Source: Mesostigma viride (lineage: Eukaryota > Streptophyta > Mesostigmatophyceae > Mesostigmatales > Mesostigmataceae). Taken from it: a DNA stretch of 64,000 bases. Numbering within the stretch: the stretch's first letter is position 1; every line of letters begins with the position of its first letter. The DNA lies in the NCBI GenBank assembly GCA_009746045.1, contig RPFO01000448.1, positions 3,144,049 through 3,208,048 on the forward strand, given 5' to 3'. Shown piece by piece: positions 1-13,600 of the stretch. The translations under genes and the position numbers were made by a program. The notes under the pieces were generated by a model. That model was not told where the DNA came from and did not search any database. It worked only from the letters and a program-made list of their open reading frames with translations.

Positions 1-3000
1 GGCCACGCAGCGACCATGTTGGACGTCCAACTTCTCAGCCAGCATGGTGGCATTAAGTAGCCACTGACAAATCATGCCCAGCCCCCTGTTGCTGCCTCAA
101 GGTTTGCCCTAAGCAACTAAAAAAATTTGGCCACTATCATACCTGGCATGAAGTGACCACTGCACAACATTATCAGTCAGCTGCCTGGCCACAGGCGTAC
201 CACAGTTAACGCGCATGCTGCATGAGGCCAACTCTCCATTATTAGCCCTTTCTCATTGTGGTCTTGCTCTTGCCTTGCCCTTGCACTTCATTGCGCTTGC
301 CAACTGTCAGTCATCCTTGTACCCTGTGCCATGCTTCTTCCAGCCATCCTTGACTGTCTCCCAACTATACTGCACTTCCTCAGCTAAACTGTCAAACTAG
401 GTCGTGCCTCATCCCGTCTCTCATTGCCGTAAGGACCCGAAGTCTGGCTTGCATCTCAGCAATGGTTCGTAAGTGTGCCAGCTGTCTTTCTGGGTGAGTG
501 GCAGTGGCCTTGGAGTAAGAGGCGTTGAGCATGTGCATGTGTGTGTGGTTCTCTTGGCAATCGAACCCTTGCACCGCTGGCATTGTGGATGTATGGCCAT
601 GCGCACAGCCATAACGTCGCCAATTAAATTCTGCCAACATGCATCCTAGGAAAATCAGGAGTTGCTGGTACTAGTAGGCCACAAGAAATGAGAAACCAAG
701 TTGCACATACCTATCTGAAGGGCAGGTTTTGGGTTTCTTCATTGGCGCTGGTGGCAGCGTGCGTAGTAATTGGCTCATTTACTGACCCGTGCCCTTCGCC
801 AGCACGCACAGCCTGAACTGCAATGATGAACGTTGGCGTCCCGCATGATGACGCCCTCGGCTCATCAGTCATGGTGTCACCGTGGGTGATGAAGGCAGCT
901 TGGGTGCTGGCATGAAAGGCATCATGTGCACTACTAGAGGCCGCCATGTGGCAGGTAGCAGACCTAGCGCCCAGCACTTGACTCTCTTCCTGCTCTCATG
1001 GCATCACACCCAAGTGTCTCCTGCTCCACAAACCATGATGAATAGTTTTCATGTACAGGCATGTCCTACACATGCATGCGTCAGGGTAGATGCTTTGTTG
1101 ATGCGTAAGAGGAATGGCGTGCACGTATGCAATGGGTTGGATGGACTCGATCATCAAACTGAAGCACGCGCTGCCATCAACCGTTAAAGGAGGCCACCCA
1201 TAACTCTGGGGTTGCCATCAACATTCTTTCATTTCTTTGCCACTTAAGGGTCAGCCATGCCATATGCAAGAAAACTGCCCATATTTTGTACCACGCACAA
1301 CCATATATATGACAATTTCTTCAGGGTTATTCTCCCAGTTTCTTCAGGTTCTTCAGATTACTATTAATTTCTTCAGGGTTATTCTCCCAGTTATCGGGTT
1401 TTTCCTTATGTTGCATGCCTATCTCACCTCCGTAATCTATCATTCTCAATGAATATATATGACAAAGCAGTAGCTTCACAACGGTCTGAAAGTGCCAAAA
1501 AACACCCATCTTACTCCTCCTAGCTGCACTAATATTCGGATGATGGTCAAACTTGGTGGCTGGCTTCTCCATGGTACCCAGATTTACTGTGCCAAGTCAC
1601 ACCTTGGTTGGCCACTTGGTGCTCACAGAATGGTGACGTCCAAAAGCATAAAAAACGCCGAAATTGCCAGTTTTATTCATAATTAATTCCACAAACAACA
1701 CAATTAATGTCGTTTTGACCTGGAAATGGGCAGACACATTAAATATAACATATGCAGCTCAAGTACTAAGTTGCACCCGAAATAGAGATGGGATGGCCAG
1801 AAATTATGCTGTCAACCGTCACAAATACGGTCATTTGGAGCATTTTATGGATCATTAAATGCACCCAACAGTGCAAATGAGCTCAGATTAAGCTGGAAGT
1901 AAGCAAACACTTTACTTGCAACATCTGCAGGCTGGCTGCAAAGTTGCACCTTGATTGAACACCAACTAGTTACATGATTCTGCTGTCACGCGTCACTCTC
2001 GCGCAAAATTGGGATATATAATGCACCACAGGTAGCGCAAATGAGTTCAGACAGAGCTGAAATTTTTAATGCAATTTAAATAGAGCATGCTGAACATGAT
2101 TGCCAAGTATTACCTCAGTCACACCACAGATGACGATGTGTCACAGTGACACGTGACAGCAGCCAACATCATATAATATTTCCTTACAAGTTCATACCCC
2201 ATAACAGTACGAGCTGAGGTAAGGTTGAACTCCAACTTGGTTATCTCCACCCATACATGTGGCATGCACTTCATCATGGAAATACATGAACAGTTGTCTC
2301 TTTGATACATCAATAGTATTAACTACCAACATTCCAATGGTGGGGCGTGTTGAGAGAGAGCAACTAGTTGGCAAGTCAAATAGTGGTTCGAAGCAAACAT
2401 GGCTGCACACTACATTTGCTTGCAGTTGCTATCTAACATCTCTAGCACATTAACTAGCCAGCTAGCTCGCATGCCAAACAATCTTCTAAAGGTGCATGGG
2501 CATTTTTTTATGTGTTGTTCATCGTGCACCCTGGACTACCAATCCTAGTGAAGCATGGGCTATGCACGGCAGATGGAGGATGTGGCCATGGGCATGCCAT
2601 GAGCAGATGCCAGCGAAGGTGCTGGCAGCAGGCAGGTCAGGCAGCAGTAGTGGGATCTAGTGATGCAGAAGAGAGTGGCACATGTGGTAGAAAGTAATGC
2701 AGATGGCAGTAGTATGGCCAGTGGCACGAGGCAGCGATCATGAAGGCTATCGTTATGCAGATAGACGTTATGGTCTAGCCTTGAGGTTATGTTGCTACTG
2801 CTGCATGATGGAAGGGAAATTTATGTGGCAGGTGGCACGGTACAGCCAACAGTGGTGTAGTGTGCAAACCAACTCATTGGGGTGGGCTTGTGGTGAAAGC
2901 TCTCCATTCAGATTTCCGTGGCAACACACCAGGTCATGATATTCTGTGGTGCTGGCAAGTGGTAGTGACAGATTGATCATGCCAGTGATTGATAGCAATG

Positions 3001-4500
3001 GTGAGCAGTAGGGTGCCTTCTTTGATACTACTGGCATTATCTGTTGTGCCAGGTGCCAGCTATGTCAGCTGCCGATGCTGCTAAATGTGGCCCCAGTTTC
3101 TGGTGCTACGATAGAAGAGATGAAGAGGGCCGGCAGGAACTTGTGGCTGCAATCACGATCAAGGCTGCGATGGGCGAAGTCAATATGGCAGATTGTGGCA
3201 GCAATGGTGCAGGGCCTGGCGTTATCGTTAATGGCAGATTCCATACTGAGTTGTAGGGACACTGCCAGCAGTTACACCAACAGGCGAGACTCATGGTGGT
3301 GGACGTTGCTCCTGGTGGGAGTCTATAATATCTGTCACATGGGTATGCGCACACGATGCACCTGGTGGTCCTCCATGCTAACGACAGGAATGTTGGTATT
3401 GCTATGCAATCGTGGCACTGCTAACAACGGCGTAACAGTGGTAGGTGTGTTGGGGTGGTGGGGAGTGATGTGGCAGTGGTGTGGCAGCAAGCACTTTGGT
3501 AATCGTTATTGTGATGTTGTTGTGAGCCCGTAGAAGGTGTCCTGGTGAGATTCATGCCTCTTACGCAATGCTGTAAGCCCATTGTGCACTCTGTTGTGCC
3601 CGCAACAATATTCATCATCATAGGCAGCAACCATATCAAAGACAAATCAGCCCCCTTCCATGTATAGTACTTAATTCTCAGCCTGCTTCAACATATCTGA
3701 ATGTAACAAGGGCAATGAATCCTGGGTTTCCCAAGGCAGCAACAACATCTGCGCACTTCACATACCTGGGCTCCCCCCTGGTTTCTTCGTGCCTCCCAGC
3801 CCCAGATCAGAACACGCCGCCCATCATTGATAAACATGGTGCATTATAATCTGGCCAAGGAAAGAGGTTGAAATACTTACCAACAGGTCCGCTAAAGTGG
3901 AGCCCCAGCAGCGTGTTGTATGGCCTGTGAAAGCTGGATAAGCTCCAGGGTTGCACATCAACACACCTATATGTGCTGACTGTTGAATACAGGACATGTA
4001 CCTTCTGTTTGTTGCCTTCAGGCTCAGCTTCCTACGCCATGAATTACACTTGGAAGAATGAACAGGCGCACATCACGCTGTTTGGGGAGGCTGGCCATGG
4101 CTTACGTCTCCCTCTCGAGCAGCGATGCTTGACGAGGCGTCCGGCGTAACATGAACGAGGCGCTTTCACGAGCCTCGGGGAAAGAGACAGGCAGAAAATC
4201 TGGAAGGGGAACGGGGCTGGCTTCACCCTACCTTGGATCCGGATGCCGAAAAAGCAGGTTCCACTGTACAGCGTCGACTCAACCAGCGCAATGCGTATTC
4301 ATGCTTCATTTCGCAACGATCGCAGGCGATATTCAGTGATGAGCGCAGGTCTACACTACAGAGCCAGCAAAAAATCAGGCTGGGCTTCGCTCTAGAAGTT
4401 GTTGAAGCGCCCTGCGCAAATGGGATGACAAAAATGAAAGAAACGAGGGAGTGGCATATTTTTACGTGCGTTGCCATGATCAGCCCCGCACGCACCCTCC
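1..4500. other. no recognisable gene
   Basis: I see no reading frame here with a recognisable family, no convincing splice structure and no RNA gene. The longest frame (152 codons, plus strand, about 3075-3533) lies in a compositionally biased stretch rich in GGCAGTGGT-like words and has no family signature. Short A/T-rich stretches occur at about 1,240-2,110. Decayed mobile DNA or plain intergenic sequence is the likeliest content. Confidence 0.5.
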
Positions 4501-4954
4501 CGGCAGTTCCAACTGCTGCGGCAACGAGGCATTTACAATGGCAGTCGTTTTAACAAAAAGTTTTTCGGTCAAAATTTTTTGAATTAGTCATAGAACCGTG
4601 CGAGCGGCTTACCTTGAACTACACTGTCGCCGTTTTCGATAAGTTTCCGGTGTGACTTTTTGGGGGTCCACTGCAAAATGCAGCGGACCTGACCCGACCT
4701 CGCGAAAATGCCCGCCCTTTTTCTGTTTTCCTGAAAAAATGGACCGATTTCTTTAGGATAAAAAAATATCTACGTGAAGTAGATGAGTTATGAAGGCTCA
4801 AAATCAATTCGCTGTCCGTAATGTGTTCTCAGGACGGTCGCTAGGATTTTCACGGCCGCCATGGGTGCTGCGTGACTTTTTGCCTCGTCGTCACCTTCCC
4901 GCCCACCAGATTTTCGGGATCTCGCGCCAATTTGGTGACGGAGTAAGATGGTCG

Positions 4955-4986
4955 TTTTTGGCGGGGCTCGGACCGTTGTGTTTGTT
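4955..4986 (+). repeat. dispersed repeat motif, copy 1
   Basis: This is one of three copies of the motif TTTGGCGSGGCTCG, two variable bases, then CSGTTGTGTT. A block carrying a CCGCCATG word lies about 100 bases before it in each copy. The surrounding 4,560-5,080 resembles the blocks at 5,560-6,100 and 8,640-9,110. Inferred to be the shared end of an old dispersed repeat of unknown class. Confidence 0.4.
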
Positions 4987-6055
4987 ATCCATTGCCTTGA
5001 CTGCGCGTGGACATCAATGTTGTCATCGGCGGCAATGGCCAGCCAGCCGGCAATAGCTTGCACGCAACCCAGCACGACCTCTCCCTATCATATCCGTGTG
5101 AAGAATTGCATGCTTCTTGATATCCCTAGTCTCTAAACTAGGCTGCACATCGCTCGTGTGAGGAAACAGCTCGCCATCAAACCGTTGCTGGCTGAATGGC
5201 GCACTTCCCGTAAATTTAGGAGTACGATGACGTACACAAAGGCACTCCGGAGACGGGGAACTGGTACAACATTCATCTGCGAAAGGCATCCGCGAAAGGC
5301 CATGGCTTCGTCAAGGAGTAAATTGGCACCTAGATATGAAATATATGAGAACGTACCGCTAGTCGATAACCATGACTCTCTTGCATTTGAGGTCTGTTTC
5401 GCACACCCCGCAGCAGAAACTCGTTCGGTTGCGGCATGCACCTGCTGGCATGCAGGTTGTGCATGTGGGGAGGTTAATAACAACCCCGACGCCGTGCCGG
5501 GCATCGAGTTAGTTAGTGCCAAGAAAGCCTGCATTAAACATGACGTCTGGGGCTAACGCGAATATATATGGATTATCGTTTTGCCAAGCCTGACGCAGCC
5601 TTGAAATTGGTCAGAAATATGCGGTAGCTCGGGAAAAAAAAATTGCAGCAGTATTGAAAAAAGTCGTTTGGTCAAAGTCTTTAGAATCAAAAAATGCGTC
5701 GTTTATGATCATAAACTCGATCTTAGGGCGCACTTCATCGGAATTTTTTTTGCTGCAGTCAGGTGGGGCCGCGAGAGAAAATCTGCGACCAAACAGGCAC
5801 CCACCTGTGAATGACGCAATATGCTGTTCGATTCCGCGAATTTTCTGCCGAAAAAAAATACTGGTGGACCAAATAACTCCTTAGGAGGATGAGCGTAAAA
5901 TTTCAGCCTTGATAATGCCTTTTTACGCGCTCAACATCGCCTGCCAGACCGCCATGCAGCCTGTCGCCCGGAATTCGGTCACCGTCGTGCACGCGCACAC
6001 CAAAATTTGCATTTGGCGCCACTTTTCGGGCAACTTTTTACCACTTACGAGGTCG

Positions 6056-6088
6056 GACTTTGGCGCGGCTCGTACCGTTGTGTTGCAT
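6056..6088 (+). repeat. dispersed repeat motif, copy 2
   Basis: Second copy of the GGCGSGGCTCG..CSGTTGTGTT motif. It directly abuts the LINE reverse-transcriptase remnant on the minus strand, so this is probably an insertion boundary. Confidence 0.4.
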
Positions 6089-6089
6089 C

Positions 6090-6262
6090 CATGTGCCTAA
6101 CAATGTGGGAAACATATGGTAAATCCGCGTACAAACCCGTCATTGTGATTGTGCAAACAAAATGGGACATTATAAGTGCCTTGTGCATGCCACAGCATCT
6201 CGGTGACGTTGTCGTTGAGTTGTTTCTCCAAGCTCCTGCATCAGCGTCCAAGCAAAAACTTG
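6090..6262 (-). pseudogene. LINE reverse-transcriptase C-terminal remnant
   Basis: The minus strand encodes LYADLPYVSHIVRH and, in shifted frames, pieces related to the thumb and C-terminal part of a LINE ORF2 protein. The remnant at 47,560-48,470 has the nearly identical stretch LYADLPYVSHILRHRRLGL. The copy is short, frameshifted and truncated at both ends, so it cannot be functional. LINE assignment rests on similarity to that second copy, which also carries the polymerase YADD motif. Confidence 0.6.
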
Positions 6263-6654
6263 GTGCATGTGAATGCCTGAGTGGTGACCATTGCTAGTAG
6301 CAGAATCCATCATGTAAGGTAGGCATTGCCAGTTAATGCCAAAAAGCTGTGATCTGCAGTGCATGTCCATATGTAGTATACCCCATGACACCATGCCTCT
6401 AAACTACTTGGCACATTGCAAAATGGGAAGGAAAGGTGAACAATACATGCCACATCACTAACACAGCCATTTGAATGCTACCAACACGCACCATGCATGA
6501 TATACACTACGTGTAATACATGTCGAGAATATGCCGAGCGAGCAATGTATCAAGGTGCAGTGACCCCAACGCTGGCACATGTCACCTGGCATCCACGTAT
6601 GCTCACATGATATGGCATTGGCATATCCCATGTCTCCATCGCTTGCACTTTGTG

Positions 6655-7790
6655 CGCACCAAGCCACCCATGCAGTCGCCCACCCATGCAGCCACCTGGC
6701 CACCCACCCACACAACTGCTCCGGCACACACTCGCGCACCCGTGCACCCAGACAGCCACCTGTCCTCCCACCCAGTGACCCACCCACCCACCGGCCAGCC
6801 GCGCACGTGCTTACCCAGTTTATATATAACCATGCGTGCACCTAGGCACCCAACCACCTACCAACCCACTTGGACATCCACCCACCCACCAAGGCACCTG
6901 CGCAACCCACACACCAACTAGGTAATAAGGAGGCAATTTGCCCCATCCAATGAGCCAACCACCCAACCACCCAACCACCTAAACAACCAGCCAGCTGGCC
7001 CCATATGCACCCGTCTGGCCACCCACAGTTGACCCGCCCACGCACCTACCCACTCAACCACTCACTGCCCCCACACCCTTATACCCACTGACCCACCCAC
7101 TGACCCACCCACACATGCATTTTCTCAGCCAGCACCCCGACACCTACCTCACCCCAAACCTGCACAGCCCTTCACCTGCGATAGGTGAGTCGGTCCCTGG
7201 CAACCATAAACCCATCCACGCATCCACATCTGTGCGCCCACCCGTCCCTTCGCCCACCCACACACATCTAGTCATCTACACATGTATCCACCAGCCACCA
7301 ACCACCAACCAATGGCCCACCCACCAACCCACCCACACACACACATCCCTAACCAACCAACCACCAACCCACCACCCTCACAACCGTGCTGCCAGTTGTT
7401 TCACTCATGCATCCAACGAAACACCCACTTCAAAGTCCCCAAAGCCTATCATCACCCAGCCACCTGGCCATCTGCCAACAACCCACCGCCCTTGCACTCA
7501 TCCACCCACCATGACCAGCCAGCCACCCACCCTCTCCAACTGCCTGTGCTCCCACCTACGCAGCCAGCCATTTACCAAGGCATCCACCTATCAGCCAGCC
7601 ACCTGCCATTGAACCCACCCACGCCTAGGCATCCCTTGAAGCATCTATAGCCCAAGCCTCCCACCCAAGGCTCTCTGGGCAATCAAACAACCAAACAACC
7701 AATCACCCAGCTACACAACCACCTAATCACCTAACCACTCAACAACACAATCACCGAACCACCTAACTACCCAACACCCACACCAGCCAG
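6655..7790. repeat. C/A-rich low-complexity tract (CCACC/CCAACC words)
   Basis: About 1.1 kb is dominated by CCACCCACC, CCAACCACC and CACACA words with almost no G. Long frames here encode only Pro, His and Thr in any register and are an effect of composition. No fixed repeat period is obvious. It may be an ancient, drifted minisatellite. Confidence 0.7.
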
Positions 7791-9065
7791 GCATGTGCCC
7801 GCCTCGCATGCCCTCACCATTGCAACACTCCATACACGCCCCGCTCACCTAGCCAGCCACACACCCAGCCAGTCTCCTGCTCAACTCACGCATGAACTTA
7901 GGCAATATCAGCCATGCATGGCCTCACCTTGCACCACTTGCATTGCCTGGGTAATGTGCATGAGACAGCTTCCATCTCATTGTCAGCAACTGAAAAGGCT
8001 CTTTCTTCACAGTAATGAAAGCAACAACGTTGGAAACGTTCTCCCATTCCTCTTTAAAACAGTCTTTAAATCAGAAAGACAAGGGCAAATATCTGGACAA
8101 GGTGGCAATAACCACTGCACCATGCTCTTGAGAAAGTCTTGACAATCCAGCTTTCTACCCTTTCAGAAGCTGCCTTGCGTTAGCAACGATTCTGGGCCCT
8201 CTGACTCGCTCACCTCGCTTAATCTGCGCTTCTTTAAGGCTGCCGGGATATGCGAAGCTTGAGCCGAGCGTGTCGTGGCGAGGTCGTCTGCCGGACTCAT
8301 CACATCTCAAAACCGCACTGCCGACTAATAAAAACGAGGCCCCCATTTGCCTTTTGTATCTGGCGTCAAAAGAACAATGAACTCGCTTGGAAAACACTGT
8401 CGCAAACAGCTTCCTACAGGCATTATAAGCAATTTTCGCAGCTTTTACCGCACTTACTGCACATCCGGAAGACCATTAGCGGCCTTAGCGCGGAACCTTG
8501 GGCACGCCATATCCTCTGGTGGCTTACTGCCGCAGGCTGGCAGTATAGGAAGGTCGGGCATAGCCTAAAGAGCTGATTATCTGACGACAAAGATATGCAT
8601 TGCATGAAGCAAGAAACAGACGGATTTCGCACCCCCATATTTATTCACGTCAATGCCGGACAATTAAAAGCGAAACTCAAAAAACGAAAACACCAACGTT
8701 TTCGGGAATATTATAACGAACAAGCTGAGCTATCGTGCCGGGATTTTCGTATCCTCATGTGACCAAGACTTTGAGACACGTACCACCGAGAAATCCGGTT
8801 TTCGCGAAAAACTGGTCCGCTGTGAAAAAAACTTTTTGCCCCGTTCAATGCCCGCGTCGCAATCACAGCGTATATAAGTCCAAAATTATTCCATGGATTA
8901 ACCGTGATGTAAGCTTCGTTTTGACAGCTCGAGCGGCTGCAATGACGCAAGTTTCAGAACGCTAGCTCATGCTCGACCGCCATGGGTGTTTTCGTCGTAT
9001 TCGTCAGTCGTGGCGCGGGAAAAATCTAGATCTCGGACGAATTCCGGACAATAATTTATGTAAAA
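7790..9065. other. no recognisable gene; decayed repeat block
   Basis: No coding family is recognisable. The part from about 8,640 resembles blocks at 4,560-5,080 and 5,560-6,100 in word content and in the motif that closes it at 9,066. Confidence 0.4.
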
Positions 9066-9095
9066 TTTTGGCGGGGCTCGCGGTGTTGTGTTATA
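9066..9095 (+). repeat. dispersed repeat motif, copy 3
   Basis: Third copy of the GGCGGGGCTCG..GTTGTGTT motif, preceded about 90 bases earlier by GACCGCCATGG as in copies 1 and 2. Confidence 0.4.
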
Positions 9096-9988
9096 CACCA
9101 TGATTATGGGCACCTAGCTGATCTTCTTGCACAATCAACGCAGTATAAACCATCAACATCCAATCCTCACGATATATGTGCACGGCTTGACGACGTATAC
9201 AGCACCTAAATACTGCACAACTGCAACCTGCTATGGCTGACATGCAAGCAACGTCGAGTAGGATGGCGGTCTTAGAGAGGCTGGGCAGAGGTCGGTAGAA
9301 ATAAGTGGAAAACTGGCAGAAACTAGGTAGAAACACGATATACTTACGCCTGCAAGCACTATTGAGCCGGTGGCAGAGGCCATTTCCAGGAAAATACAGC
9401 ATACCGTAGCAATATAGCCACGGTCACGCCTTACGCTATTTGCAGGCACCATCATGCCCGGAGCTACCCAATAAAAGTCTGCACAAATCTCGGTTTAGCC
9501 GAGAGTCCGGGCGTTCGGAATGAATAAACATCATATCGAAATCATAATCGAAGTCGTTCGAAACACCATGGAAATACCAAGCATGGTGCCGCAGCAGACC
9601 CGAGTCTTGACGTAATATTATGTATGCCGGCTTCCAGGGTTTCCGCATGAAAGTTGGGTGAGAAACTGGAAAAAACTACGTTTCCTTTGCCCCAGTACCT
9701 CAACAAACTCGTAGAAACCTAATTATCAACCTTTGAACGCATCATCATGGTCGTGCCAACCAACAGCCACTGAAATTCGCGCGAAAACTGGCGAGATCTA
9801 CCTGCCGCCATCGCCGTCGTCTTCACCTTCGTCCCGCGAAAATGCCTGATTTCAGTGGTACATATTTGTTTGCAGCTGTCACAAAAAAAATACCAAAAAT
9901 ACCAGGATTTTTTCTTGAATTCTATGAGATGTTTCTGACCTATGTTGAAAGTTTCAGACCAAAAATCGCATGTTTAATATGTTTGCCA

Positions 9989-10060
9989 CGTGTTTTTTTA
10001 CAACGCGATACATCGCGTTCTAACCCTACAACGCGATGTATCGCGTTGTAAAAAAACACG
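9989..10060. repeat. perfect 31-bp inverted repeat (hairpin/cruciform)
   Basis: The left arm is 9,989-10,019 and the right arm 10,030-10,060. They are exact reverse complements around a 10-base loop, CTAACCCTAC. Each arm holds a seven-T/A run and the near-palindrome AACGCGATRYATCGCGTT, so each arm could also fold on itself. It is not a simple terminator: it is far from any gene, the closest being the 3' end of the membrane-protein gene at 10,622. It could be a foldback-element relic or a snap-back replication product. Confidence 0.85.
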
Positions 10061-10621
10061 GGTTAAAGTGTTTTTCAGCCCTGTGTATGTTGCACGCTGG
10101 GAAGGGGGCAGAGACACCCGTCTTCCCTCATGCCCGGTCAGAGGCAAGCCGCAGCTGCAATAGAAACCACACACGAGGAGAGTCTGGCATAATGGCGGGC
10201 GCACTAATGCTAAAATGTGTGTGGGTGGCACGGCGGGGCATCGTCCAGATGGCACAATGAAACTGAAGACTGACTCACAAGCCCAACTCAGAAGCAGGCA
10301 CTGCAACTGAGATCAGGGGGGGAGGTGAAAAAAGGGGGTTGAATAGCTCACCGACTTGCTGTATGCATACATTGATAAATGACTCTAGATTCAGCAGCTA
10401 GTTCAGCAGCATGGATATCGTTCAGTTTGAGTAATTTCCTGTTGCCACCATTTATTGAAAATGAGCTAATCCACCCACTATGTGACATGCACAGTGCAAA
10501 AAAGCGGAACCGCCCACACATGCACAGTGCATGTATTCATGCATGGGTGCACACACTTACAACTGCTCTGTTACTACAACTGACAGAGGAACAAGCAGTT
10601 CCTCCATCCTCGCATTCGTCA

Positions 10622-13600
10622 TTAATCCAGGTCATGGTGCCCACTCAGCCCCCTTGCTCGGTACCGATCAGCACGGACGTCACCCATTGATGGGGGGGGC
10701 CTGTAACTGGACCCACCAAACCCACCACTCTTACGTGCGTTGAAGAACTGCCATATACCCACAAGGATCAGCGCGCCAATAAATCTGCACATGGACAGCC
10801 AGACGCCGCAGAGGTGTATAGAAAGCAAGTTCTTACATGACTAGTCAGCAATGATAATGCAGCTGGCATCCTCAGTCTGCGCTCCCTAGCGAGTTAGGGT
10901 GTCTCCAGTGAGGCATTCCAATATGACATGTATGGGCGGTCCCTCAGGCTAACGAATGGGGAGTTTGACCCTATGTATATTGAGTTTGAACCGTATTTCA
11001 TTTCCTCCCCCCTCAGCCATAGCGCTGATACAAGCTGACTGGATGCTTGATAGTGACGTGGTGGCGGTGGTGGTTTGGGGGGTTACATTGTCACGGGAGG
11101 TAGGTCAGTGCATGTACGCTGGCCTGCACTAGTAGCCTCATCCATCTGGCAGTGGCAAAGATAGTGAGGCAACACCCTGCATGCTTCCTGGGCTGACTAA
11201 CAGTACCGAATGCCGGCGCTCTACCAGCCCCGCACCGATGACCCAAAATGCCGTACAGCACTTGAATGCATTATTTACATGAATGATATCATTCTGTATG
11301 AGTGTATAACTCTTTGTGTGTTTCGTGTATTCCATATACACTACCATGGTCCGGAAAGGAAACCACAAATGCTGCGAATCAAAAAGCAACACACAGCCTG
11401 CAGCCAAGGTCCGGCAAAGTGTAAGACCCTCACCAAACTGGGCCTACACTAGCTGGGTGGCCAACCAACTGGCTGGCAGAGAGCGGGCGCTGAGGCGGCA
11501 GAAGGGGGGTGGGTTGTGTTGACAAAGGGAACTCCCAGGGATCAGGGATCCATGCAGGGCATCGACGACGGTTAAAGGGTGGGGAGGTATTGAGAGAGCT
11601 AAACGAAAGGAGGCGGGAGAGAGAGAAAAGGACGCAAATGGGAAAGATGGGGTGTCTTAGAGGAGGTGTATTAAGGGGGATGTTGGAGGAACAGCATTAA
11701 GGGGGTTGTAGGAGGAAGAGCATTAAGGCGCGTCTTGGAGGAAAAGCATTGTTAATAGGGGACTGCGTGCTGGCGTCATGGCACACCAACTATATACCCC
11801 CCCCGTTCCCCACCGCCCCCCCTGCCGCCCTGCCTTCCTGGAGATCACGCAGCTTCCTGCACAAAAGATACATATGGGAGGCTACTCCATAAAAGCAATG
11901 CCGTTTCCAGAATTATCGAATGCACATGGGGCTACCCCAGACTTACTATGTTTTTTCGAGGCAACCACTTTTTAACTCGAATCCCAACCGATTATCTAGT
12001 AACGCAGTCTCCAGCATCACTCAATATGTACCTAGGGCTACTCGCCTACTCCGGAGCTACTCTCGCATTATACTAATACTACTGTTGGAAAAACTGCTAT
12101 TTGTTTGGTTGTCCAGTCAATGTCCATGCGGCTACTCCAGAGCGTACGCATTCTTCCGCATTATATTACAACGCATTACTAGAGCAATCACTAATGGTAT
12201 TGTTGCGTATTTCACTTACATGGGGCTACTCCAGAGCTTTGCCGAGAACTCGGGTGGCGTCTGCACCGGCAGATGCGACTCGAAGAACGCCAGCATGCCA
12301 CCACCCAGGGACAGCGCCAGGAACTTGTTGCGGTTGCTGGCGAGCAGCGGCCAGGGGAGAATTGAGGGCCCTGGCCGACCGGATAGACCTGTGGTTAGGC
12401 TGCTGATCGGCACGGAGAGAACGTCGCGGGGGCCCCCGCGTGTGAGCGTGGTCGTGTTGAACACATGGACGTCGGTGGATGTGCCGATGATTCTGCACGC
12501 GGCCGCGTTCGATGGGCAGCATCCAGGAACGTGTTGAGGAACGTTGTTACAGAATTTGTTAAGGAAGGAGTATTAAGCAACGTGATAAGGAACGTTGTTA
12601 CAGAATTTGTTAAGGAAGGAGTACTAAGCAACGTGATAAGGAACGTTGTTACAGAATTTGTTAAGGAAGGAGTATTAAGCAACGTGTTAAGGAATGTGTT
12701 AGGGAACGTGTTAAGGAATACGTTCACTGAGGAACGTTGTTAAGGAACGCGTGCCACACCCGTCGCATGAAGGAGCATGTGCACCACATGGGCAGCAGCA
12801 AAGGGACGTCTATCACATGGGCCACAACGAAAAGCAACGCTAACAAAAATGAGCCACATGCCTTGGTAACATCGCCAAGTGGCAACGTGGAGTGGGTGGG
12901 TGTAGGGGATTAGAAGAACTGGAACCGCTCATTGAGACATGACTCTAGGTTGAAACAGCCCTTTGACAACCTTCTCCTCCTCTAAAAACCTCTTTGACAC
13001 TCCTCTCTGGAACACCTTTTTCCCCTTCAAAACACCTTTTTGAAAACCCTATTTCTCGTTCTCAGCAACTAGCAAGACCCAACTCCCCTTTGACACATTT
13101 CTTGAAACTACCCTTGCATACTAGAGAGGGAGGAAACATGACGCTGTGGCTGTCAGTGTTTGGAGATACGTTTTGGAATGAGGACAAGAATGTGAACAAG
13201 AAATGCAAAGGCCAGCTTTCTCATATTCGTAGGATCTTTCCGCGGCCCCACCCTCAAGATCATCTAGTCGCTCTTAGCGTAGCCAGCCATAATTTCAATG
13301 ACCAAGGCTACATATTTCCATCTTCATTCATATTCATCATCCTGAACGAGTCGAGAACGCAGATAAGATAACAGCACTCGAGCTACCATGGTCCGGAATT
13401 CTCAAGATTTCTGGCCTGCGCTGGTTGTCTTGTTGGTATTACGTATCTCGCCCCGTATTGTACGTATGTTCACCGTATTTGCCCCGTATTTCGAATACGC
13501 GGCAATATCAGGTCACGTGCTCATATTTACTGTATTCGTATTTCCAAGCGCTGGTGGGTGTACGTGGTGAACACCGCTCATGTGCTGCACAGTCATGCAC

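Noticed and set aside
3075-3533. 152-codon frame with hydrophobic stretches
   Set aside because: Biased low-complexity sequence, no family match, no splice context and many overlapping shadow frames.
6458-7650. Several frames of 120-165 codons rich in Pro, His and Thr
   Set aside because: Explained by the C/A-rich tract; open in several frames at once.
9989-10060. Bacterial-type rho-independent terminator
   Set aside because: The window is a eukaryotic nuclear sequence, and the hairpin does not follow a gene in either orientation at the required distance.
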